A stretch of 30,699 nt of DNA, taken from Nitrospinota bacterium (lineage in GTDB: Bacteria; Nitrospinota_A; UBA7883; JACRLM01). The stretch's first letter is position 1; every line of letters begins with the position of its first letter. Location of the stretch: contig JADGAO010000005.1 in NCBI GenBank assembly GCA_015231995.1, forward strand, positions 1-30,699, given 5' to 3'. The position numbers were made by a program, and so were the translations under genes. A model generated the notes under the pieces. That model did no database searches, was not told the DNA's origin, and saw nothing but the letters and a program-made list of their open reading frames with translations. Below, one piece after another: positions 23,604 to 30,699 of the stretch.

Positions 23604-25961
23604 ATGAATGAACCCAATGGTTCCATGGAAAGCGATGGCGGCCAGTCCGCCGCCGACGATATAACCCAGATACAGCGTCTCATCGAAATAGGCATATCCC
23701 TTTCATCCGAACGCAATCTCGACGCGCTGTTGGAAAAGATAGTGGACGCGGCCATAGAGATAACCAACTCCGACGGTTGCACCATCTACATAAGGAAAGG
23801 CGCGACTCTTCAGTTCACCGTCAGCAAAAATATCTCGCTCGGGATGAGGGTCGGGGGTGTTTCGGGGATGGCCGCCACGGTTCCGCCCGTTCCGCTCAGC
23901 CCTTCGTTCGCCTCCTCCTACGCCGCCATTACAAGGAAGACCGTCAACATACCCGACGTTTACACATCCGAGGAGTTCGATTTCCGGGGGCCGAAGGAAT
24001 ATGACGCGAAGATGGGTTACAAAACCTTCTCCATGCTCGTCACGCCTCTGCTGGATTACCAGAACGAGGTGATAGGCGTCCTCCAGCTACTCAACGCAAT
24101 AAGCCGGGAGACCGGCGAGGTGATAGCGTATCCCAAAAGGCACGAGGCGCTGGCCAGATCGCTGGCGAGCCAGGCGGCCGTGGCGATAAGCAACGTAACG
24201 CTTATTCACGAAACTGAAAGGCTCTTCGAATCCCTGCTGGAGGTGATGGCCACGGCGACGGACGCGCGCTCCAAATACACCCACGGACACATCCGCAGGG
24301 TGGCGGGGCTTGCGCTGGAGGTTGCCAACGCGATAAACGAGGCGGACGAAGGCCCGTTCGCCAATCTGAGCTTCAACGACGACGACCTCAACGAACTGAG
24401 GATCGCCGGATGGATGCACGACATCGGCAAGATCGTCTCCCCACAGCACATAATGGACAAGTCCATGAAGCTGGAAACCATCATTGACCGCGTTGACCTC
24501 GTCCGCACAAGGTACGACATGATCAAATTCCAGGCCATCGCCGAAAATCAGGCAAGGATGGCGGAGCTTCTTAAATCCGGCGCGCCCCCGCAGGAGACGG
24601 CATTGCTCGACGAAGAGCTTTCCAGGGAGCTTGCGGAAATCGAGGACGAAAAGACATTCGTGCTCGCCTGCAACAATCCCAGGGAAAACATGGAGGAAGA
24701 GAAGATCGCCAGGCTAAAAAGCATCGCATCGAAGACCTATACAGTTGACGGGATTACTTATCCGAGGCTCACGGCCGACGAGTTGCTGAACCTTTCCATA
24801 CGAAAAGGGTCGCTCACCGATGAAGAGCGCAAGATAATGCAGAGCCATATTGATGTTACAATTAAGATGTTGGATAAAATACCTTTTTCACGGAAGCTAA
24901 AGAACGTTCCCCTCTACGCCGGCAGTCATCATGAATGTCTCGACGGAAGCGGATATCCGAAGGGTCTTAAGGCCGACCAAATGCCGATCCAGTCGCGGAT
25001 CCTTTCATTGACGGATTTCCTGGAGGCGTTGACGGCGGCGGACAGGCCATATAAAAAAGCGCTGCCGATGGATTTGGTCTGGAAAATACTCCAGTCGGAG
25101 GTGGACAAAAACCATCTGGACGGCGATCTGCTGAAGATCGTCCGCGAAAAAGACGTTTATGAGAGATTTGTAAAAAAGGAGAAAGTCGTATCGGCCAAAG
25201 CCAACCTTGCGCTTTTCGCCGGGATTGACTTTGACGCCATACCCCACTGCGGAGTGTCTAACTTCGCGCAGGGGGATTATATCCTCCGTAAAGGCGAATA
25301 CAGCGACATCTGCCACATCATTGTGCACGGTCAGGCGGAAGCCGTCTTCGACGGGATGGAGGGCAACTCCCTGCTTGCGGAAGGCGATACAGTCGGGGAG
25401 ATGGCCCTGCTCGCAGGACTCCCACGGATGGCGGACATTAAGGCGGTTACGCCCGTCTCCACGCTGGACATAAACCGCGACCAGCTTTTCGGCCTCATGG
25501 ACAAGTTCCCGCCGGTGAAGGAGCGGCTCAATGAAATTTACAGGCTTCGTGGACTTAGCGTCCAACTTGCGAAGGATCCCCTGTTTGAGAGCATCCCTAA
25601 AAGCTTTATTGACGAACTGGCCGCGAAGGCGGAACTCGTAAGTTTCAAAAAGGATGATGTGGTTTTTCATCAGGGCGATCCTGCGGACTCGTTCTACCTT
25701 ATGCGATACGGTTCTGTGAAGGTAGAGAGGCAGATTGAGGGAAAACAAATGGTTCTGGCGAATCTTGAAGAAGGGAGCCATTTTGGGGAGATGGCGCTTC
25801 TTTCCGACGAACGCAGGATGGCCACTGTTTCCGCCACAACCATGGTCGAAATGATTAAGATATCAAGCGCTGGTTTCAAAGCGCTTCTGGAGGCTTACCC
25901 CGGTGTTTTGCAAAAGCTGGTGAGCTCTATGAAGAAACGCCGGGAAGAAATGCAAGTGTGA
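23604..25961 (+). CDS. GAF-HD-GYP-cNMP-cNMP signalling protein
   Basis: A 785-residue protein of four domains: GAF (about 20-195, with DGCTIYIRKGATLQF and VTPLLDYQNEVIGVLQLLNA), HD-GYP (about 205-510; H272-D273 in MHDIGK, then HHECLDGSGYP at 442-452) and two CRP-like cNMP-binding domains (about 535-655 and 656-775). The second has a canonical phosphate cassette (FGEMALLSDERRMATV); the first is slightly altered (VGEMALLAGLPRMADI). HD and HHE lie 170 residues apart against about 53 in the neighbouring HD-GYP protein, so a ~117-residue charged helical insert sits within the catalytic domain. The ATG at 23604 starts just before the GAF; the frame is open further upstream, overlapping the preceding gene. 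The cNMP pair is repeated in the next gene. Confidence 0.92.
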   Translation: MNEPNGSMESDGGQSAADDITQIQRLIEIGISLSSERNLDALLEKIVDAAIEITNSDGCTIYIRKGATLQFTVSKNISLGMRVGGVSGMAATVPPVPLSPSFASSYAAITRKTVNIPDVYTSEEFDFRGPKEYDAKMGYKTFSMLVTPLLDYQNEVIGVLQLLNAISRETGEVIAYPKRHEALARSLASQAAVAISNVTLIHETERLFESLLEVMATATDARSKYTHGHIRRVAGLALEVANAINEADEGPFANLSFNDDDLNELRIAGWMHDIGKIVSPQHIMDKSMKLETIIDRVDLVRTRYDMIKFQAIAENQARMAELLKSGAPPQETALLDEELSRELAEIEDEKTFVLACNNPRENMEEEKIARLKSIASKTYTVDGITYPRLTADELLNLSIRKGSLTDEERKIMQSHIDVTIKMLDKIPFSRKLKNVPLYAGSHHECLDGSGYPKGLKADQMPIQSRILSLTDFLEALTAADRPYKKALPMDLVWKILQSEVDKNHLDGDLLKIVREKDVYERFVKKEKVVSAKANLALFAGIDFDAIPHCGVSNFAQGDYILRKGEYSDICHIIVHGQAEAVFDGMEGNSLLAEGDTVGEMALLAGLPRMADIKAVTPVSTLDINRDQLFGLMDKFPPVKERLNEIYRLRGLSVQLAKDPLFESIPKSFIDELAAKAELVSFKKDDVVFHQGDPADSFYLMRYGSVKVERQIEGKQMVLANLEEGSHFGEMALLSDERRMATVSATTMVEMIKISSAGFKALLEAYPGVLQKLVSSMKKRREEMQV

Positions 25962-26045
25962 GCGCGGACTTTTGCTTCACCCCCGTCCCGTCGGCATGCC
26001 TGCGGGACTGAGGCGGCGCTTTGGAAAACCGAAAGGTTAATCTTT

Positions 26046-27383
26046 ATGAGTGAACCACTCAGGGAATTCATAAAATCATTCCCTCTTTTCGAGGGTGTGG
26101 AATTGGGGGACATGCTCGACGCCATGCCCAACTGCGCCATTTCCACCTTCGCGGAGGGCGAATATATCCTTCGCAAAGGCGAATACAGCGACGTCTGCCA
26201 CATAATAGTCCATGGTGAAGCCGAAGCCGTTTTCGGCGGCGCGGAGGGCAACCCTGTGTTCAGGGAGGGCGATATTGTCGGGGAGATGGCCCTGCTCTCC
26301 GGGCTTCCACGGGTTGCGGACATAAGGGCGCTCACCTCAGTGGCCACGCTGGACATAACCCGCGACCAGCTTTTCGCCCTCATGGACGCGTTCCCCGCGA
26401 TAAAAGAGCGGCTCAATGAAATTTACAGGCGCAGGGGCCTTAGCGGACAGCTTGCGCGTATCCCGCTTTTCGAGAGCATCCCCAGAAGCTTCGTTGACGA
26501 TCTTGCCGCCAAAGCGGAGCTGATCAGTTTCAAAAAGGACGAGGTTGTGTTCCGCCAGGGCGACCCTGCGGACGCTTTCTACCTTCTGCGATACGGGTTC
26601 GTGAAGGTGGAGTGCCAGAGCGGGGGCAAACGGCGTGTCCTGGCGTATCTAAAAGAGGGCCATTATTTTGGGGAGATCGCCCTTCTTTCGGACGAACGCA
26701 GGTCGGCCACCGTTTCCGCAATCAGCAGAGCCGAACTGATAAAAATACCGAAAACCGGCTTCAACGAGCTGTTGGAGGCGCATTCCGGCGTCGGGCGAAC
26801 GCTTGAGAACGCGATGAAAAAACGTGAAGAGCGGAACGTGCGGGTGAGCGCGGACTCGCACTTCGCCCAGGCGTTGTCTGCGTCTGTGGATACGGGGCTT
26901 GTGGCGACCAAGTCTATCCTCATAATGGACATGACTCTTTGCGTGCATTGCGGCCAGTGCGTGGCCGCGTGCGCCTCCATGCACGAAGGCGTGCCACGGC
27001 TGATAAGGAAAGGGATACGTCTCGACAGCTACACAATGGCGATAACTTCATGTATGCACTGCAACGACCCGTCGTGCATGTCGCACTGCCCCACGGGAGC
27101 CATATCCCGCGACCCGTCTGGCGAGATACATCATTCCGATATCTGCATCGGGTGCGGGTCGTGCGCCAGGGATTGTCCATACGGCAACATAGCCATTATC
27201 GAGCTTGGGCCGGAAAAGTCGGGGCCGGGGGAGACGGGGCAAAAGAAGGCCCGCGTCCGCAAGAAGGCGGTGAAATGCGACATGTGCAAGGGTTACACTT
27301 TCCTGGGATGCGTATATAATTGTCCGACCGGCGCGGCGCAACGGGTCGCCCCGGAGACATATTTCAAGGAATTTTCTACCTAA
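26046..27383 (+). CDS. cNMP-cNMP domain fused to four-cluster ferredoxin
   Basis: A 445-residue fusion. Residues about 8-260 are two CRP-like domains closely similar to the end of the preceding protein (roughly two thirds identical by eye), with VGEMALLSGLPRVADI and FGEIALLSDERRSATV cassettes. Residues about 295-440 are a DmsB/NrfC-type iron-sulfur domain with 16 Cys in four groups: CVHCGQCVAAC, CMHCNDPSCMSHCP, CIGCGSCARDCP and CDMCK...CVYNCP, enough for four [4Fe-4S] clusters. There is no DNA-binding domain and no signal peptide, so it is cytoplasmic. It should pass electrons, with nucleotide binding as a possible gate. It sits 11 bp before the cytochrome b gene. Confidence 0.92.
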   Translation: MSEPLREFIKSFPLFEGVELGDMLDAMPNCAISTFAEGEYILRKGEYSDVCHIIVHGEAEAVFGGAEGNPVFREGDIVGEMALLSGLPRVADIRALTSVATLDITRDQLFALMDAFPAIKERLNEIYRRRGLSGQLARIPLFESIPRSFVDDLAAKAELISFKKDEVVFRQGDPADAFYLLRYGFVKVECQSGGKRRVLAYLKEGHYFGEIALLSDERRSATVSAISRAELIKIPKTGFNELLEAHSGVGRTLENAMKKREERNVRVSADSHFAQALSASVDTGLVATKSILIMDMTLCVHCGQCVAACASMHEGVPRLIRKGIRLDSYTMAITSCMHCNDPSCMSHCPTGAISRDPSGEIHHSDICIGCGSCARDCPYGNIAIIELGPEKSGPGETGQKKARVRKKAVKCDMCKGYTFLGCVYNCPTGAAQRVAPETYFKEFST

Positions 27384-27394
27384 GGATAATTCCC

Positions 27395-28228
27395 TTGTCC
27401 CAATCGAAAGCCGAAAGCTCCGAAGCCGGGGCGCTCACGCGCAGATGGCCGTTCCTGTTCGTCTTCGCCACGATTTCGCTGTTGGCGATACATATGTTTT
27501 CGCGCGACGAACAGTTTGGCCGGACGGCGCGGGATGTGGATATCGCCTACGGCTTCACGGCTTTTTTCGGGGCCATCGTCCTTTTCGCCTACTGGATACG
27601 GGCGAACATATATTCGCGCAGGCTCGCCTCCCGCCGTAGCTGGTATGTGTCGCACATCTACATCGGGGTACTGCTCGTTGGCGTGGTGTATCTGCATTCC
27701 GGTTTCCGTTTCACGGGCGCTATCAGCGGCGCCCTGCTGATCCTTTTTTTCGCCGCCACCGCAAGCGGGGTGATAGGCGCGGTCATGTATGCGGTCATAC
27801 CCCTGAGGCTCTCCAAGAGTTTGGGCGAAGCCGTCACGCTTGCGGAGTTGACGGCGCGGCTTGAAAAAATCAGCGTCGAGGCGGACTCCATAGCGCGAAA
27901 GGCTCCGCCCATATTCGGGGAGCTATACGCCGAACGCCTGCGGCGGCCCATCGTGGAGCCTAGATGGATCGGCAGGTATTTAACCTGGAGCCAGAAGGAG
28001 ATGCTCACAGCCGCAGAGGATTATTTCGAGCGCCTGCGGCGCCTGATTCCAGAGGGGACGGCTCACGACATGGAGATGTTAAGGCCGCTGTTTGTGGAGA
28101 AAGAGACGCTCAATTTCAAAATAGCCCGGCTTCAAATTCTCCGGGCGTGGCTCGACATACACCTTCCGCTTTCCGTGGCGCTCTTGGCCTGCGCAGTCGT
28201 TCACGCAATATCCATAGCCCGTTATTGA
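27395..28228 (+). CDS. membrane diheme cytochrome b
   Basis: A 277-residue inner-membrane protein with five predicted helices (about 18-36, 50-70, 85-110, 112-140, 250-275) and a soluble loop of ~85 charged residues between helices 4 and 5. Helix 3 has H-x13-H (HIYIGVLLVGVVYLH) and helix 5 has H-x13-H (HLPLSVALLACAVVH), the usual ligand pattern for two b hemes. The frame is open upstream of the ferredoxin stop, but I prefer the TTG at 27395, with AGGA eight bases before it, since this avoids overlap and gives a normal N-terminus. No closer family name is recognised. It would link the cytoplasmic iron-sulfur protein to the cytochrome c encoded next. Confidence 0.8.
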   Translation: MSQSKAESSEAGALTRRWPFLFVFATISLLAIHMFSRDEQFGRTARDVDIAYGFTAFFGAIVLFAYWIRANIYSRRLASRRSWYVSHIYIGVLLVGVVYLHSGFRFTGAISGALLILFFAATASGVIGAVMYAVIPLRLSKSLGEAVTLAELTARLEKISVEADSIARKAPPIFGELYAERLRRPIVEPRWIGRYLTWSQKEMLTAAEDYFERLRRLIPEGTAHDMEMLRPLFVEKETLNFKIARLQILRAWLDIHLPLSVALLACAVVHAISIARY

Positions 28229-28231
28229 ACC

Positions 28232-28954
28232 ATGAGCCAAAAAGGAAAACTCTGGACCGCCGCTGTGACCCTTGCTGTCACGCTATTGTCCGGCGCGTTG
28301 GGCTACTGGTTTTTCGGCGAGAGCGTGTTCATGAACGGCTCTCTTTCCATGCGCCACAAGGGGATCGGGGATGACTGTTCCGCCTGCCACGCCCCCTGGC
28401 GCGGCGTGGACGACGCCAAATGCGCCGTGTGCCACAACGCAACGTTGCGCCACAAGACCGACCCGAAAGGACATACCGCCGCCTGCACGCAGTGTCATCG
28501 TGAGCATGGGGGCCAGTCCGCCAGCATCACATATGTGAACGACACGGCTTGCGGCTCCTGCCACAAATCCATGACGCATAAAAAGAAAGACCCCACAGCC
28601 AAGGGGGAGTTTGCCAGAGGCGGATTATTGCTGACTCATTCAACGCTTCTCGAAGCGAAAGATTTTCAACGCGAGAAATGTTTGAAGTGTCACAAGAACC
28701 TCAACTTTATAAAAGGGATGCCCACGCTTACGTCAATGAAAGGAATCATGAGCGGGCATTTGAGCAATGTGGAAAACATCAAATGCGCCGACTGCCATCA
28801 GCCGGTATCGCTGGTGGGGTTTGCGGATGCGGTGGGAGGCGGGATGGTTTACGCCAAATGCCGCAAATGCCATGAGAAGAGAAAAGTCAGCGATTCATGC
28901 GTTTACTGTCACCGCTATCACCACATCGGCCACGACTATAAGCCGCTGGTTTGA
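28232..28954 (+). CDS. octaheme c-type cytochrome, membrane-anchored
   Basis: A 240-residue protein with eight CxxCH heme sites: CSACH, CAVCH, CTQCH, CGSCH, CLKCH, CADCH, CRKCH and CVYCH. An N-terminal hydrophobic segment (about 8-28) has no obvious cleavage site, so it probably anchors the periplasmic domain. Extra His residues between the sites can serve as sixth ligands, as in multiheme c7/NapC-like electron carriers. It lacks the CxxCK and catalytic features of nitrite or hydroxylamine enzymes, so electron transfer is the safer call. It begins four bases after the cytochrome b stop and ends the gene set. Confidence 0.93.
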   Translation: MSQKGKLWTAAVTLAVTLLSGALGYWFFGESVFMNGSLSMRHKGIGDDCSACHAPWRGVDDAKCAVCHNATLRHKTDPKGHTAACTQCHREHGGQSASITYVNDTACGSCHKSMTHKKKDPTAKGEFARGGLLLTHSTLLEAKDFQREKCLKCHKNLNFIKGMPTLTSMKGIMSGHLSNVENIKCADCHQPVSLVGFADAVGGGMVYAKCRKCHEKRKVSDSCVYCHRYHHIGHDYKPLV

Positions 28955-28987
28955 CGTTATTGTTTTGGATGGATTCTTCCTTTGTTT

Positions 28988-29251
28988 TGTCATCCTGAGG
29001 GAGTCCTGGCGACCGAAGGATCAGGATTGTCATCCTGAAGGAGTCCTCGACTGAAGGATCAAAGTAAAATGGAATATTCTATTTGATGGATTCTTCGCTT
29101 CGCTCAGAATGACAAAGTTCGTGTCATCCTGAGGGAGGCCCTGCGACCGAAGGATCAAGGTACAAAGAATATTTTTTCTGATGGATTCTTCGCGTTGCTC
29201 AGAATGACAAAACGGAGTTCACCCTGAGTCCCTCGAAGGGCTCAGAATGAC
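28988..29251. repeat. dispersed palindromic repeat cluster, locus C
   Basis: The 287-bp gap between the octaheme cytochrome and alr is almost entirely repeat. A truncated unit (28988-29026) is followed by two near-complete units, each running from TGTCATCCTGA(A/G)GGAG to CTCAGAATGACA. A different short palindrome, ACCCTGAGTCCCTCGAAGGG (29221-29240), ends the cluster. The units match loci A and B. No promoter or gene is visible. Confidence 0.8.
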
Positions 29252-30375
29252 GATACCGTCTTTACGACACGCCCGCCTTTCACATACAACCTCGGCGCTC
29301 GCCTGCCAATGCCGCAAAGTATTTCGTAGGAAATCGTTCCGGCCTTTACCGCCAGGTCATGGACGGTTATTTTTTTCGCGCCATCTTCGCCGATGAGAAC
29401 AGCCTCATCCCCCACCTTCGCGCCAAGCCCTGTCACGTCGAACATTGCGTTGTCCATGCAGATGACGCCAACCTGACGGGCCGCGCGTCCTTTGACGATG
29501 GCGCGTGTGTTGCCCGAAAGGCTTCTTGAATAACCGTCGGCATACCCGGCCTGAACCACGGCAATGTCGCGTTCGCCGGGGCTTGTCCACTTCATGCTGT
29601 AGGAGACGGTCATCCCGCGCTTTACATGCTGGATGTGGCTTATCCGCGCCGTCAGGCTCAACACCGGCGACAATGCGACGTTTTTCCCCTCGAACTCCTG
29701 AACGCCGTAAACGCCGATCCCCGGCCTCGCAAGGTCGTAGCGCGACCCAGGATGCAGGAATATTCCGCCGGTGTTAGCCGCGTGGCGCGGGGGGATGCGA
29801 AAACCGCGCGAGCGTAACGCGGAAACGATGTCGTCGAAAACGCCGACCTGCCTGTCCGTGAAGCCTCCCCTCATCCCGGAGTCCGCAAGATGCGTCATCA
29901 GCGCCACGATTTCCACGCCTTTAAGCGAGGCGACTTTTTCGTATATCTGTATCGCTTCATCGGTATGCGCCCCGAGGCGCGTCATGCCGGTGTTTATTTT
30001 AAAATGAATGGGGACGGGGCGTTTCCCCGCATGTCTGGCCAACGCTCTAGCGGCCTGGAGGGAGCTTATCACCACCTCCAATTCCATATCGGCCACAACT
30101 TTCGACTGTTCGGCGAAAATTCCATCCAGCACAATCAGCCGCCCTTTGTAACCGGCCAGCCTCAATTCCACCGCTTCGGCAATCGTTCCCACGCAAAGCC
30201 CCGCAACGTCTCTTCTTTGCGAAAGGGCAAGGCCGATCGTGACGGCTCCGTGTCCGTAGGCGTTGGCCTTCACCACCGGCAATAGGGGGACTCCAGCGGT
30301 TTTGGCGATGATATCCACGTTGGCATGTAGCCTGTCCATATCCACTTTCGCGGACATGGGATGAAATGTTTTCAC
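29242..30375 (-). CDS. alr: alanine racemase
   Basis: A 377-residue PLP enzyme making D-alanine for peptidoglycan. K36 in VVKANAYGHG is the PLP lysine and Y259 in VSYSMKW is the opposite-face base. RYDLARPGIGVYG and VICMDNAMFDV are family blocks, and the barrel and C-terminal beta domains are complete. The start is GTG with AGGA about eight bases upstream; an ATG at 30357 is possible. The downstream end of dnaB lies 189 bp upstream on the same strand, and palindromic repeats fill the gap. The order dnaB-alr is common in bacteria. Confidence 0.96.
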   Translation of the reverse strand: MKTFHPMSAKVDMDRLHANVDIIAKTAGVPLLPVVKANAYGHGAVTIGLALSQRRDVAGLCVGTIAEAVELRLAGYKGRLIVLDGIFAEQSKVVADMELEVVISSLQAARALARHAGKRPVPIHFKINTGMTRLGAHTDEAIQIYEKVASLKGVEIVALMTHLADSGMRGGFTDRQVGVFDDIVSALRSRGFRIPPRHAANTGGIFLHPGSRYDLARPGIGVYGVQEFEGKNVALSPVLSLTARISHIQHVKRGMTVSYSMKWTSPGERDIAVVQAGYADGYSRSLSGNTRAIVKGRAARQVGVICMDNAMFDVTGLGAKVGDEAVLIGEDGAKKITVHDLAVKAGTISYEILCGIGRRAPRLYVKGGRVVKTVSSF

Positions 30376-30411
30376 GTCAGGAGTCCTGGTAAGGGGAGAT
30401 GGTCGGCGTCC

Positions 30412-30550
30412 ACCCTTTGGCCACCTGACAAGGGGGCGGCGAACCCTTCGACAGACTCAGGGCAGGCTCGTGAGCGGGGGTCTCGGAGCCGTCCCTTATC
30501 GGGGGGGCAACCCCCCGGCCTTCGGCCACCCCCCTTATCAGGGGGGCAAA
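30412..30550. repeat. palindromic repeats between dnaB and alr
   Basis: Several G-rich inverted blocks: CCCTTATCGGGGGGG and CCCCCCTTATCAGGGGGG flank GGCCTTCGGCC (about 30507-30517), and GACAAGGGGG stands near 30427. CCCTTCGACAGACTCAGGG (about 30445-30463) belongs with the CCCTGAGTC...GAAGGG blocks near 8562 and 29222. The main hairpin probably ends dnaB transcription. No gene is seen. Confidence 0.65.
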
Positions 30551-30564
30551 CGTAGAGGCGTAAA

Positions 30565-30699
30565 TCACTCCTCATAACTTAAATGTTCTGACGGATCTAT
30601 TTTCGCCAGATCCTCGAAACGGGTGAAGTCTTTGAGGAACGCGAGTTTTACGCTACCGATGGGGCCGTTCCTCTGCTTGCCGATTATTATCTCCGCCAT
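30565..30699 (-). CDS. dnaB: replicative DNA helicase DnaB, C-terminal fragment
   Basis: The last 44 codons of a gene that continues beyond the right edge. The translation begins MAEIIIGKQRNGPIGSVKLAF and continues LKDFTRFEDLAKID, the very conserved DnaB C-terminus (the GKQRNGP block lies beside the RecA-like core and contacts nucleotide across the ring). The first Met in view is internal. The stop is TGA at 30567-30565. Confidence 0.85.
   Translation of the reverse strand: MAEIIIGKQRNGPIGSVKLAFLKDFTRFEDLAKIDPSEHLSYEE

Overview
The window is about 58% G+C by eye and comes from a Gram-negative bacterium, shown by an LptF/LptG permease, c-type cytochromes with export signals and a lipoprotein. 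The DUF507 pair, three HD-GYP proteins, an octaheme cytochrome and a DUF3343/class V aminotransferase pair would suit an uncultured Nitrospinota- or Desulfobacterota-like lineage. This placement is an inference of low confidence; there is no rRNA in the window to settle it.

Layout. 1-2.5 kb: an MFS exporter, a solitary Vsr-like endonuclease and a FitAB/VapBC-type toxin-antitoxin pair with its own palindromic operator. 2.5-4.1 kb (minus): infA with an unusual N-terminal extension, and a class V PLP enzyme. 4.3-5.9 kb (plus): a PHP phosphoesterase and two tandem DUF507 genes, closed by a strong terminator. 5.9-6.8 kb: an exported Sel1-repeat protein. 7.0-8.4 kb (minus): a cysteine-desulfurase-like enzyme overlapping a DUF3343 gene, flanked by dispersed palindromic repeats. 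9.0-10.5 kb (minus): an HD-GYP protein. 10.6-11.55 kb: a c-heme/membrane/b5-like fusion cytochrome. 11.55-12.78 kb: a complete IS481-like element with inverted repeats and a 7-bp target duplication, inserted between that cytochrome and ispG. 13.9-15.4 kb: an A+T-rich island holding a pentapeptide-like membrane protein and a HigBA module. 15.5-20.05 kb: purD followed by an oligopeptide-type binding protein and two permeases, with no ATPase in view. 20.3-22.0 kb (minus): LptF/G permease and PAP2 phosphatase, overlapping. 22.1-28.95 kb (plus): a signalling and redox block (REC-REC-HD-GYP; GAF-HD-GYP-cNMP-cNMP; cNMP-cNMP-four-cluster ferredoxin; diheme cytochrome b; octaheme cytochrome c). 29.2-30.7 kb (minus): alr and the 3' end of dnaB.

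The most interesting block is 22.1-28.95 kb. A pair of cNMP-binding domains is present twice in tandem, once at the end of a c-di-GMP phosphodiesterase-like protein and once at the start of a multi-cluster iron-sulfur protein. The latter is followed by genes for a membrane cytochrome b and an octaheme cytochrome c. This looks like a nucleotide-gated electron-transfer chain next to second-messenger enzymes. The homology continues slightly past the stop codon of the first copy, which shows how the pair arose.

Two smaller systems also stand out. The IS transposase has a long hairpin that hides its ribosome site and start codon in read-through transcripts. The higBA promoter is placed so that the toxin message would be leaderless or almost so.
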